Notes under the pieces: generated by a model | The model's database searches: none | The model's input: only the letters and a program-made list of their open reading frames with translations | What the model was told of the DNA's origin: nothing | Position numbers and translations under genes: made by a program | Assembly: GCA_032716605.1 (NCBI GenBank) | Contig: CM064505.1 | Location: forward strand, 45,955,495-46,019,494 | DNA length: 64,000 nt | Reading direction: 5' to 3' | Origin: Paralithodes platypus | Lineage: Eukaryota; Arthropoda; Malacostraca; Decapoda; Lithodidae | Shown here: one piece after another, positions 13,001 through 27,500 of the stretch | How the letters are laid out: each line of letters begins with the position of its first letter | How positions within the stretch are numbered: the first letter of the stretch is position 1

Positions 13001-16000
13001 CTTCTTAAGCATGGTTCACACAAAGACGAGTCGGTGCCCGAGTCCAACACGAGTGATGAAATTTTTCTATTCGGCAATGACTCGTCAATACTCTGCAACA
13101 CTCGTGTTACACTCGTGTATACTCTTCGTGTATCGGGGTTTGTCCTGGGTACTCACCACGTGGCCCAAAAATTTCATACATGCATGAAATTTCTTGTCCC
13201 CGTCACGAGTCCGAAGGACATACGTGTAGACTCGTGTTGACTCTTGTTGACTCTTCGTGACTCGTGTTGACTCTTGTTGAACTCTGCATAACTCTTTGTG
13301 ACTCGTGTTGACTCTTGTTACACTCTTGGGTGAATCAGGCATCTGCACAATGGGGGCTACTCTTGGGAGCACTCATTGTGACTTGTTACACTCTTGTTGA
13401 CTTGTCACACTCTTGTTGACTCGTGTTGACTCATACCGACTCTTTGTTTTCGTACCCTGGAATTTGACCGTTATTTTTCAAATTTATGCCACTCGTGTTG
13501 GGTTCGTGTTACACTCGTGATGACTCTCTGTTACTCGTACGGACTCTTGAATGAACACGTGTTGACTCGTGTTGACTCGGGATCGGTTACTACTCGTGTA
13601 GTAATTGGCCTCCAGCAACGCCGATAATCGACGAGTGTCACTCGTGTTGGACTCGGGCACCGACTCGTCTATGTGTGAACCATTCTTAAAACCCTCTCAT
13701 TTCAAAATGCCATTGGTAAGTTTCATAGAATCATCTGATGGTAGTTGAGATATTATTTATTATGGCATGATCTGATGGAAGGGGATAATGTGTGCGCAAT
13801 GTGTGCACATTTCCAAGGATTATTGTGTGCGTATTGCCCTCAAGGATTAATGTTTACATGTTCCCCTCAGCTTGACGGTACAAACCAACGGGACCCTCAG
13901 TGTAGGGCGAGGGGTGCCGACTTACCCAGGACTTCCTCTACATGAAGCCTGATGGGGACACCAACACCGCTAAGATCGTTAGCAACCTCGACTTAACAGA
14001 GAAGACGCTGCAATTCACGGTGAGGATAATCAGTAATTTTTTTAGGTCGCAGAGCAATTGATATGTGTCCATTTTATTATTATTACTGTATTATTATTTA
14101 TATATTTATTTATATTTATTTTTATTATATTCTAATGGGCGACTTAGTTGTTTGTAAGATTTTGTGTTTTCTTTTTCTGATGTGTTGTAATGTCCCTGTT
14201 TGGGCTCTGTCTCGAGTCGGCCACCCCCAGGAAAACTGGGGAAGGTGCCAGAGTATATACATAGCCTACATACATACATATGTATTATTTTATTTTTACC
14301 AAAGCCGTTGTCCACTTGGGCAAGGTGGCCGACTAAATTACTTAACAATGATATTTATAGTAATATCGGCTGTTTTATTATATTTCTATCTACAGTATTA
14401 GTTTTTAAATAATGATGCAGAGCCATTAAGAATAATTAGTTTAGTCATTATTATTAGACCTTTATTAATATGTAGGCTATCTTGTTATATGTTCTCTGTG
14501 CACAATCACATTCAAAGGTAAAGATGAGAATTGAAACTTCAATCCACAACAGTTCAAATTCAATTTTTACAAATCTGTCTCGAGTCGGCCACCCCCAGCT
14601 AAAAAAAAAAAAAAGAATAAGAAAAGAAAACAAAAAAAGTTATGTGCCAGAGTTAGTTAGTTATGTAGAGCAGATTAACCAGACCACTGAGCTCCATACG
14701 GAACTCTCATAGGTCTGGCTATGTGCCAGAGTACTGTATATAGATAGATAGATAGATAGATAGACAGACAGACAAATTTCTAATGAATGAGACATGCTTC
14801 TTGATGCACAGATTTTGCCTCAATTATATTTTCTTTCCTTCCTCCATTATTTTAACCCCTAACTGTCGGCGCACAACATAAGTCGAGTATAATAAATCTG
14901 GACTATCTGGCGGCGCGCGACATAGGTCGTGTGACAATTTCAGCACGTAATGTTGCTGAGAGAGAGAGACAAGTGGTGGCAGGAAAGTAGCGAGCGTATG
15001 ACTGCTCCAGACCACCGCGGAGAACCTACTGACACGAATCCCACCTCCTCCCTCCCTCTCTCACTCGCTACATACTGAATTTAATGGGGAAAGTACCGAA
15101 TTACATGCTTTTTGTACTCGCGTTGCGCGGTTGTTGCAAGAAAACTAGCCGTCATAAAAGGATCGTTATGGTGTCATTGGAAAGCTCTGTTTATGCCCTT
15201 TCAGGGATAGATATTTGTTTTACGCTCTGGGTCTTATTTAGGCATGAAAATGATCACGTAAACAGCCCTATTTTGGCTAAAAACACCCCGCTGGGCGGTA
15301 CATATAAATAAACCGCTAGCCCGCTAATCTAGTGTTAAGGACATAAATAATATTACCAGCCCTATGAAAGTTTGCCCCAAACTAATTTTTTGAATAATAA
15401 CAGTAATGATAATACCACCAGCAACAAATTCCTGTTGTTCTCACCAGGTGGATTCCATGAAGCTTAAGGTGGTAGACATGGTGGTGGAGGTGCAGGAGGA
15501 CCCCCAGGGTAGTTGGAGTGTGGCCGCCAGTGGTACCCCGGGGGAGAACACTCCACTGGTAACATACCTCCAGGTCCACCCCTCTAACAACATCGTCACC
15601 ATCACCTTCGACAACCTTCTCTCCAATGACACTTCAGAGCAGAATTATGATATTTCTTTCCCTAGATGTAAGTTAACCTTTCAAAAATCTATTAGGCTAT
15701 GGATAATGAAATGAATAAATGTTCTGCCTTTACTGTTAACATCACTAATTGTTAAACTTCTATACAGTACCCCTTATAAGTTCATTCCTCTTATGAAATC
15801 AATATATATACTATAATTTTTAATTAATCTTAACATCTTATTTTCATGTAACCTTTGAATTAGTTTAATTTCATTAATACTGTATAGTTTTATGCATCAC
15901 TGCATGCAACCAATCTTTTCATATGCTTGTTGGCACCTAGGTTAGTAAGAAGGAGAAAACTGGCTGTGGGAGAGCAAGCATGTTGCAAGCTGCTGTAAGG

Positions 16001-16951
16001 AGTTTGCCTATTTAGTTTACAAATATAAAAGAGGATTGCTACTTGGATGTTCATCTTCACTGAGTTCTTGGAAGCCGTTTTAATATTTACTGTGCTTTGA
16101 TTTTTGTTTTCTTTGCCAATAAATTGAATGTCAGATAGATATTTACTCAGTAACTGTAAAAGATCATGTATTATAATTGACATAAAATTCTTAATTTGTT
16201 TGTTATTGGAAGAATAACATTGCTTATGCTCACAACTGCACAATACAACAAAACGCACCATTGTTTTGCTTTCAGACATCGCTGAACAAGTGGTGATCGA
16301 GGGCGGAATGGAAGACCAACGACACACAAGGTTCTCTGTGCGTCACCTGCAGCCCGCCTGGATGAGCGAGAAGCCCGACGACATGAAAGAGGCTCAGTGG
16401 GTGGAAGATGCCAGTTTCTACTTCAGGCTTAACAACTCCAGGCTCGTCACTTCCAAACTAAACTGGCGGCCAGAGATCAAATACGAAATAATGGTACGGT
16501 AGACAGTATGTGTGCTTAAGAGATGTGAGTGTGTCTGATGCGAGTGAATATGTGTGTGGTTGTGTGGGTATGTGCAGGATATGTATGTACTGTATGTGTG
16601 TCTGTAGGGGATATTAATGTGTATGTGTGTAAGGAATTTATATGACTATATGTTTATGAGCAACCTGGATTAAGCCGGCCAGTGGGTGGAGGACACGTGC
16701 TTGTATTATTATGTGTTTTCCACCAACCAACTTCACCTCTAAACTTAATTAATGAAATCAACAAATACATGTGGCACTCCAAGGACTCGAACCTAGGATA
16801 CTCACATCGAAATTCCGCGCACTTATGCATTACGCTATCAAGACAGTTTCAGACTCCCAACTCCAGGCTGCTCACATCCTAGCTCAACAGGAAGCCAGTG
16901 ATGAAATATGAGATTATGGTGGGTGAATTATTTGCTTGTGTGTATGTTGTT

Positions 16952-16998
<47 letters not shown>

Positions 16999-19900
16999 CG
17001 TTCCCTAAGCTGCCTGGCCAAACAACCCCGAGTATGTAATTTTATGTGCATGAACGAGAGGGATGTGAATTTGTCTACGGTACTTGGTGATCAATTTTTA
17101 GATATTGAAATATAGCAAGTGGTTACCCAAGATCTATACGCTAAGAATTTGGTATTTTATGTAACGACTAAACAACCAATTATAGTTTAATTTTGCTTGT
17201 TAGTGTTAAAAGTGAGCTTAGGGAGATGATAAGGAAGAACATCCTTAACCTAATATCTCTATGTTTATATCAGTTGGTGAAATATTGAATATAAAGACCC
17301 TGTATAAACTAATCTCTTCCTCTATATATTGAGAGTGAGATTGGCATGGTATTAAGATAGACTATCTCCATACAAACACACACTAATGTTCCCTTAGGTG
17401 TTGAGTCTTGTACTGTAGGCTGAATAATTACAAATATAAGGCTGATGTGGTGCGATTTCACCAGGTGCAAGTGCTTCAGGGGGACTTTATTGAGTTTTGC
17501 TGAGATACTGTTAGCGCTATACCAACATTAGCCACAGTGATAACATGATGGGGCCTTGTTGTGGTGTACTGTGCTGCTGTAAAGACTGTAGCCACCGTGT
17601 TATGATTGCTGTGCACTGTGTGCAGTACTGTGATTGTACCATGGAAGCCACATTCACTGTGGACGGTTGCGGTCTTTAAACCTGTATGTATGTATGTATG
17701 TATCTGTCTGTTTATCCTTAGACTAAATCTGTTTATGTATCAATCTACAATATTTACTCAAACCCATTCCCCAATTTTGTTGTTTTCTACTTTTATCCTG
17801 CGAGACGTAGACTTAATCTGTTTATGTATATGTTTATGTTTATGTATAATATCTATAAACTATCTTCTTGTTAATATCTAGAGTGAGGTAGGTCAGGTGC
17901 TGGGGACATCGTACGACCTGCGTCAGAGCTTGGAAGATTGGCTGCTGGTGCACTTGGCGACAGCCGGAGATGAAGCTCTCGTCCGGGCAGACCCCATATT
18001 GGCTGACTTAGTACAACACCTCAAGCCCATCCTACACCACTCTAAGTATGCAAGATTTAAAATTTGAGTGTTCTTCTCTCGGCTTGCATATTCTCTTTAG
18101 CTCCTATGTTCATTCATAGTAGAATACATTTAGGGGCAGTTGTATGATTATTGGCTAATTCTTTTGTTTCATTCATTACATTTTCAGGTTTTGACACACT
18201 ATATTCACCATATAATGCCACCTTCCAACTTCTTGGTCTTCCATATTATTCTCATACCTTCAATGGTATCTCTGATGTGTGTGATATCCATTTTCAAGCT
18301 CTGTCTCGAGTAAGCCACCCCCATAAAAAAAAAAAAAAAAAATGGGGTAAGTGCCAGTGTATATACAGTACAATTATAGTGTACAAACTGTACATACATA
18401 CCTTCAAGCACCCTTGTTGCCAATCTTTCTCTTATATAACAGCCCACCCTAGCTAACAGAGCCCAGACACTCATGGCGATCATTAGTTACGTGGTGAAAG
18501 ACTTATGACGAAGCAGCTCATTAAGAGCTCTCAAACTCATAACTTTCCCATACTGTATTTACAATAACTAGGCAGTCATAAGTTACTACACCCAGTTATA
18601 ATGCACTTAGAAAATTACTGGCACAAGAATTAAGGTGTTATATGTTATGGCTCTGTCTCGAGTCAGCCACCTCCAGCAAAAAAAAAAAAAAATGGGGTTG
18701 TGCTTGAGTATATAGATAGATAGATGTCAAGATACGACAGTTAGAATGGGATGCAAAATCATAAATATTTTGAGTGTCTTGGCCAAGACTAATTAGCAAA
18801 TATTTACACCCTATTTGACACCCATTGCAGGAACGAGTCTGGTGAGTTTGTGGCGGACATGTGGCAGCTCTACAACAGCATCAACTCAACGGCCGTGGAG
18901 CTCAAGGTCCGACAGTCGGTACAGTTCATCCTCACTAACATCATGCAGTCCCTCGCAGATATGTGAGTGCTTGGGGTATTACCTTTTGTCACTTGTACAC
19001 TCACCAAAAAACAATCTTTACACTAACGCTCTAAACATTCTGGAAGTTGGTCGACATCTTATGATTATACCTCACAGACGTATGTTTCACCCGATTCATT
19101 CTGTTCACACTGTATTATTTACAGCTCACCAGTGTAAAGATTGTATTTTGGTCGAGTGTAGGCTACATGGGCTCAAACTGGAAATTTTAGGTTTTAAGGC
19201 TAATTAATATGAGAAGAATAACAATAAACTCAACATGAAATTTCAGTGTTTTGGCAATTCGTTCTCTTCCAGACAAAGACTGTAATCAATATGAGAAAGA
19301 TTACATTAGAATCAACATGATATTTTAGTGTTTTGGCTATGTTATCACTTTCAAGCAAAATATAAACTATATAGCCAATAAAAATTGACAGTATCTTTGT
19401 AATTTTAATAGTAATGACTAGAATGAAGAAACTACTGAGGACTGGATTTGAATAGTGTCATTTGCCAGCCTGTGCATTGTAATGGCATTTTTATTATCTT
19501 CTATGTATGAATTTTGTTTAGTACCGATAGCCTACTTTTCTTGTCATATTTTGGCAGAAATATTTAAGCCCATTGCCTCTACTCTCTTTTATGGAAGACT
19601 GCATAACGCACAAGCACTTATGCCAACAAAACAATATAAATGTCTTGAAAGCTTTGTGGGAAAAACCGGTCTCAGCCGTGGCCTTCCTTAGGAGCTCGGG
19701 GCTGTTCGGCTAGGCAGCCTACGTAACGACTACTACTACTCTTTTCTTTTAATGGACAGACCAGCTTTTCAACGTCTGAAGGCCAAGATGGCGAGTGGTG
19801 AGTCCAGTGGTCAGGTGAGCCAGATCGTCCAGAAACTGCAGAGCTTTATAAGGGAACTTCTCTCTGTAAGTACAAGCAGTCTTCTCAATTAGATGTACGT

Positions 19901-21529
19901 TATTCATAATATAGCAATTTTGATAAATTCTTTTGTCGGTTTACTGTGTTCGTCTAAGTTTTGGTTTGTTTATCTTGCAAGTTTTACATTATAATATCAC
20001 CAACCCACCAATTAACTTACAAATGAACCTAATTCATTGTTATTTCCACATAGTGATTTTGATAATTCTTTTGTCTTTATATTGTGCCGTTCCTGTTTTG
20101 GTTTGTTTGTTTTTCAAGTACTTCTATGTCTTTCTAGTAAGTTACCCTATTAAATATTTGTTCAACAGTTTACTGAGTTGCTATATATGTATGTACTGTA
20201 CTGTATTTATCTTCTATATTAATTTATATATCTATATTTGGTATTATTTACTTATACTGAACTTACATATCTTTCTTTTTCCCCCAATATATAGGATGTG
20301 CGAGGACCAGGCTTGAAGTCAAAATTCCAAGAGCTTTTCAGAGCTTTTACAGACATGTACGACCAGGTAATTGACTTTTCATTTGTATTGGGAATCAGAA
20401 AACAATTTTATTTATATATAGTTACTTTTCAAGGTTATTTACCTAGTTATTTAGATATACTGTATAACAATTATTTTTTAGCTAAATTTGATAATCTGAT
20501 TGCTGCTAGATTAAACTTGAGGCAATGCAACCATTTTGAACAGCCTAAGAATGACCTTTCAACTTTAACACCCAACTGCGGACATAATTGCCTGAAATTA
20601 CCTTCATTCCATGATACTCTTTTTGATGCATAAGAAAGAGCCAGAGCGTAATACAAAGTACAATGATAGAGCTTTCCAATGACACCTGAATCATTCCTGT
20701 ACAACATCTGGTTAGCTTGCAACGATCTTGCAAATGAAGGCCAAAATCTGTAAAAAAAGGGTTAATTTTGGCAGTTTTTTAGACAAAATCGTCTAAATAT
20801 AGCCAAAATAAAAGAACAAAGACGTCGCCGGTACAGAACGGGTTAAATGTTTACAATTACTTATGAAAACAATATGAAGGGGTACGACTAGCCCATTTAA
20901 TGCAAACAGTGTCATTCTAAAATACATAACATAGAAGTACAGTACAACACTAGTAAAACGCCGCCACACATGAGTGTGCAAGCCTTCTGTCACTCTCAGT
21001 GTGTGCCCGCCGCCTTTAGCACCCTGTGCTCCCTCCAACAGCTGGCCTCTTTCTCTCAGAGCTCATAATAGCCTCAAAATGGCACCCGTCCGTACAAAAG
21101 GGGTTAAGCTGTCAGTTTATGAACAAACCCCTCTGAAAACCCACACTAAAAAGGACTACCAACTGAGGAAAAGAGTAGGGCAGAGGTTCATTGAAAGAAA
21201 AACAGCAACCTATATTCCCTACATTTCATAGAGCCTCGCAAATAACTGGCTTCACCTCATATGCACTGTCTCACAATTATATGGTTAACCTTTTCAATCA
21301 GATGATACTTTTTTAATATTTACTCTAACTATCCCAAATAATTTAATTCAGTTTTGGAATGACCTATATTTGCTCTAACTACCCCCAGATAATTGTATTC
21401 AGTTAAAGAAGGACCTCTTGTGGCCATTGGGTTATTGGAGATAGCATTTAGGACTGATTTCCAAAGGTCCTTCCTAACTTGAATGAATTTGTCAGATGGT
21501 AAACAAAAAAATAATATATAAATAAATAT

Positions 21530-21560
<31 letters not shown>

Positions 21561-24512
21561 TGGGTCATGTGATTGGAAACGTTTATTTCCCGTGCAGTTT
21601 GCCAAGCGCCTGTACCTACGAGCCCGGGAGTCAATCCAGGGCTTCACGGACCGCCTTGGGGAGTGGTTCACGACCAAGTGGCGGGCCGTCTACAACAACT
21701 ACAAGCCTCACATCCTCAGGACATTTGATGAAGTCGAGACCAGCGCATGGATTTTTGCAGAGAGATTAATAGGTAGGTGAATATTTGCTGAGACTAGTAA
21801 TTAAAATGTAAAAATTGCAAAGCAATCAAAGCAAAACAGGAACAACACAATATGAAGACAAAAGAACTTATCAAAATAATTTAGTGGAAATTATGCATTA
21901 AAATGTAAAACTTGCAAACCAAGATTTATTAAAACAATACTGCTGGAAGATTGATAACTAAATTTGTTCTTAAGCGATTGGTATTAGGATCTTTGCTGTG
22001 AAATTCCAGATGGTTGTGTACTGTTGGCTGGTAGATTGTAAATATTGGCAAGTGGATGGGGGTAAGAGATTTGTACTGGTAACTGGATTGGTGTGGAGAA
22101 ATTGGTACTCAAAACTTGCGCATGTAGTAATGTAGGCTACATCCTATGTGGTTGATTGTGTTCTTTAATTTATAAATTATTATTTTACTTAAGCGTTGTT
22201 TCCACATAGCGATTTTGATTAGTTGTTTTGTCTTTTTACTGTGTTCGTATAAGTTTTGGTTTGTTTATTTTGCAAGTTTTACATTATAATATAAGATGGT
22301 TAGCACTGTAGATCTGAGATTTGAATAGATGAAACTGGTGGTTTGGTTGTTTTGTGAAAGATTAGTAAATGTATATATATATGTGTAGAGACTGGTAAGT
22401 TACTAGCAATTGTGCCTATGGTAAGTAAATCTTTGCTGTAAGCTTCTCTAGGTGAGTGGTAGTTGAGGGACTTGTAAACGAATGGTTTCCTAGACCTGTT
22501 GTTGTCGTTCCCTAAGCTGCCTGGCCGAACAGCCCCGAGTCCCTAAGGAAGGCCATGGCTACGGTCGGGCTTTCCCACAGAGCTCTCAAGGAGCCGTAGC
22601 TCGATTGGTAGAGCGTTCGCCTGCTAACCGTAAGGTTGACGGTTCGAGCCTCGGGCCAGCCAGTGAGTTATTGGCAGACGTCAGTGCTGTTGGTGAACGG
22701 TGCGGTCTAGCAATCTGTGGCAACTATTCACTAAGTCCCTGATTCATCAGGGCACCCACCCTAGCCTTGCTATTCAGCAGGGAGTGTATGGTGGTAAAAA
22801 CTGCATCATCATTAGGTTGAGAGACCTGTATATGTGAGCGGTTGTCTTCACCTCTCCATAAGTGGGTAGTTATTAGCAGATTGATAGTTGGATCTCTGTT
22901 GCAAACCCTACAGATAGACATGCAGTGGGCAGGTCTTGCTGAGACTTGTGTTATGATAGGTAATACAAATACAGTTAGTGCTTACCTGATAAGTTTGATA
23001 TTTGCTGATTTTCATTTACCAATTTATTGACATTTTCTTATTATAGTTCTTTTGTTCCTCCCTCAAGGTTGGCTGGAGCAACTGGGGATACAAGTTAAGT
23101 CCTCGGCACCGTATCTCCGCATGCAGGAATTGGCAACATACCTGGAGAGCATCTATAAGGACTTCTCAGAAAAGTCTAAACGGGAGAATTTGGAGAAATA
23201 TTACACAATAGTGGTGGAGAAGCTCAAGAGTGGAGTCAGGATTGCTTTGGACAGAGGTAGGGTTCTAGGTTAGATATACAGTAATTAATATTTGTTTACC
23301 AACCAACTTTACTTCTAAACTCAATTAATGAAATCAACAAATACATGTGGTACTCCAAGGACTCGATCCTAGGATACTCACACCGAAATTCCGCGCATTT
23401 ATGCATTACGCTATCAAGACAGTTAAGGTTAGAACCATAGATATAATGTTAAGCTCCAGTATGTTTGTTTTTCTCTCATATGTAATTATGTTTTGTTTTG
23501 TTTTTCATCTCAAACTGTCTTTTCAGTCTGTAGTTTTGAAATTATTTAAATAATTTCAAACCGCTACCATCAGCCATTATCATGTACTGTAGTTTAGAAT
23601 ATGCCTCTAGAATTAAATTGCTAAAGCAATTTTACTCATCTCTTAGACTGCAAGAAATTATTCCCAAGTTAGTTGAAATTGGCCAAGGGCAACTATAACA
23701 CAACTGAGAAAGGCGCTGTACTGTATACAGTAATTGAAAGGGTTGAGAGCAGTGGTTGCTGAAACTTTGTGTCATGATAGTTAATACTAAACACAGTTAG
23801 TGCTTGTCTGATGAGTGTGGTCTTGGCTGATTTTAATTTGCCAATTGATTTACTTTTCTGAATGGTCAGATAATGGAGAATGTCAGCTCATGTAAGTATT
23901 TGGCCAGTGTAGATGAAGTGCGAGAAAGGGTACAACAGGGGAAGAGGGTTGTAGGAATGCTGAAAGCAGTGACATATAATATGGTGCTGAACATGGAAGT
24001 AAAGAAGTCACTGCATGATAGTGTGATAATCTCGACATTGATGTACTGGATTGAAGCGTGGACATTGTTGGAGAGACCTAAATCAAGAGTAAGAGGGGTG
24101 GAAATGAGTTTCTTGAGAAGTGCGTGTGGAGTCACATGGAGAGATAGACAGACGAATGAGGAAGTATGAGAGCGTTGTGGTGTGGATGTGGACATGCTAG
24201 AGAGTGTCAAGAGGAACACCTTGAGGTGGCTTGGTCATGTGGAGTGTATGGCTAATGAGAGAAAGACTAAAAGAGTGTATGAGAATGAGATGGAAGGGCA
24301 GAGAGGGAGAGGAGAACCTTGAGTGAAGTGGAAGGATGGAGTTGATAGGTTTATGAGTAAAAGAGGTGTTGGGTGGGAAGAGGGATGCCAGCTGACAGAG
24401 GACTTAGGTGCATGGAGAAGAGTCATTCATGGCCACCACTTCAGGGGTTAGGTCGTCTGGCAATAAATAGATAGAGAGCAGTAATCTCATGAAAATGCCG
24501 TACAACTTCTAC

Positions 24513-24552
<40 letters not shown>

Positions 24553-27500
24553 ATACTCAGGCACATAGCCCATTTTTTTGTATTAATATCCAAAATTTAC
24601 TCTATTATTCTGTATACATTATCACCCTTCATGCAAGACTGGGATTAGAGCTAGTGAAGGAATGGTAGACCCCCTTGTATACTCTCTCTTTCCTTTTTCC
24701 TCTTTCTAATATATTCTTCTCTCCCATGTGCAGTGGCACCCTTTGTACAGGACTGGGGTGGAGAGTTGGTGAAGGCGTGGCAGACACTGATGGAGTTCCA
24801 TGTGGCACAGAGGGTCAGGGCGGCAGTTGTGGCAGCAGTTAATAAGGTCATTTATCTCTTAAGGTTTCCGGCTTTACTAAAATTATTATTGATTTGTCTT
24901 GAACACCTTTGATTTACCTAGAACAGCTTTTGTTTACCTAAAGTAGCTGCTGTAAGGCCTAAGGTTAGCTCATAATTATTTACTTACAACGGTTTTCAGT
25001 AAGGTAATATTTTATTGACCTAAAACAGCTATTGTTCACCTGCATTAGCTGTCAGTATGTTTACATTTTTATTAGACTCACATTTCGTGTAGGTTAATCT
25101 ACAGTAGCGTTTAGTTTTAGAGCAATCGTAAATTTTCTCAGCTTGTCCATTTAATAATTTTGAATTTGTATTAGTTTTTTATGTCTTTTCTTTAGTCTCA
25201 TTATATATGTTAATTATCCTAATTACCCCTAAGAAGTTGTTCTCAGCTGTGAGAGGCCCTTTCTGAATTTGATGCAATAATCCTCCTCCTTGTATAATTC
25301 TCCTACTCTACGTGACAGAGAAACGGGGGAGGGAACGCGAAAGTGATTACGGACCCTGAGAATAAGAACTTTAAATGTTGTTTCTGTTCGGGCTCTGTCT
25401 CATGGCGGCCACTCCCAGCAATGGGGCATGTGCCTGAGTATATACAATGAAATGAGTATGACTGGAGGATATAATAAGTTTGATAATCAGTTTGAAGAAG
25501 TGAATCAACTTTGTGACTGATCTGTTTACCCCCCAACAGTTTGTATGGATGGTGCGTTACGTGGACATCCGGGGTCATGTGATGGATACGATGGTCTTCC
25601 TCCTGGAGCACGGCTGGACCATTTTCTCACAGACTGGGGTAGACGCTTCACAAAAGTACGTGGATGAGGGGGGAAGATGTAGAGTGGAGGGTATGTGTTT
25701 TTTTTAAAGGGGGTAGTGCTTGTTTTTTTTGTCTATATATTTATTTATTAATTTATTTTTTAGTTTCCTAGCTAGACCTCCATCAAGCTTAAAAAAACAC
25801 CCCCTAGACCTCCTTAATTTACTTAATCTACTTCACAGAATGTAAGAATAGGCTGATTGCTTGCTATTATAAATTGAGGTAAAATATATTAAAATGTTTT
25901 TATGTAGACTGATACAAAAATTTATAAATGTTAATTCCATGTTGATTAAGCAACTCTATAGGCCTAATAGCGCCATTTCTCATTCGTCAGGCACATCAAG
26001 GAGAAAACTTACTTTAAATTTACACCGGAGATGGGAGAGGTGGAGCTGGTGCAGAAGTTACCCCTTGACTGGCATGCCTTCTCTCACAGGCCTGGATGGC
26101 AGGTATGTGGCTATACATACATACATACATACATACATACATACATACATACATACATACATACATACATACTAATTAACGAGCATGCTCATCCCGCAAA
26201 TACAACTAGTGTAAGTACATACATACATACTGTACATACATACATACATACATACGTGCAAGCAGACATGCATGCACACTTGTTGGCTATATAGATGCAT
26301 ATGCATGCCGACACTCATGTACACAGACATACAAGCACACTCACACACCATCAAATGCACTTACACACATCTGTATGTGCACACACATAAATATGCATAA
26401 TGACACATAGCTTTATATGTACATTCTGTTGCAAACACAATACATATCCATGCACACACACATTCACAAATGCAAATGTCTACTTTTTATCGTAAGGAAA
26501 TATTGAGATATTACATGACCACAACTGTACACTCTCCTTCAATCAACTTCTCCACGGACTCTTAGGGCCTCCCGGAGTACAAGCAAGTAACGTGGATCAG
26601 GGACCTCTTTGTGTCCCCCTCCAACACGTCTTTCCTCATGAAGTTCTGGCACAAGATGATCAAATTCCACTTCAACCCCACTCACCTCATCCCACCCTTC
26701 CCTGGTTTGTTTATTTTGCAAGTTTTACATTATAATTGTATACCATTATTTAGTATATTTATTTATTTTTTGTAGATTATTTTTTATACAGTATTTTATT
26801 CCATTTAATTGAATGACAAATTTTATCAGTTCGGCCACTAGATGAACATGCTGTACTTCAAAACTGCTCACCTCTTAAGTCAGGTTTTGCTTGCCTAAGC
26901 ATTTAATAATTTAGTTAATCTTTGTTTTGTACTTATGTTCAATTTAGCTACTGTACATATCTAAACAGAATTTGCTTGATTTTTTTTGTATCTATTGTTA
27001 CTTATTTATTAATGGATTGATTCTTTCCTGTTTTGTTCGTGCAGCTACTGGTTACATGATCGGGGAGCAGCACTTCATGACCTTTGACGGGCGGCCACTT
27101 GACTTCAAGGGTCGGTGCCAACATCTCCTGGTGGCGGACATGATCGGTGGAATGTGGGCCGTGGCAGTGAATTACCATAGTCATTCCTCCAAGACTATCG
27201 TTATATACGTCCATGATGCCACCATAGAACTAGCCAAGGACTTTAGGGTTAGTGCTGCGAGTAGTATATTATGTGAGTGCTATGTGATTGTACAATATGT
27301 GAGTAGTGAGTACTCTGTGCATCTGAGTGCTATATGTAAATTTACAAAGAAAGAAATAGGCTTGAGAAGGCAAAGAACTCATTTTGTGATAGAGTGGTAA
27401 ATGAGTGGAACGCACTGCCCCAGTATGTAGTCGATTCCGAATCAATAAGGGAGTTTGAAAGTAATCTTGATAAAGCATGGGGAAGACAAGATTTGAAGTT

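Noticed and set aside
13900..13930. Tiny intron in exon 12 to explain the frame change
   Set aside because: The only GT/AG pair would give an intron of about 16 bp, far too short for splicing.
15084..15311. 75-codon frame between exons 12 and 13
   Set aside because: It lies inside a TTAA-ended element and has no family resemblance or splice link to the gene.
22588..22662. Functional tRNA gene with GCT anticodon
   Set aside because: The acceptor stem does not pair and the anticodon stem is poor; more likely a SINE head or relic.
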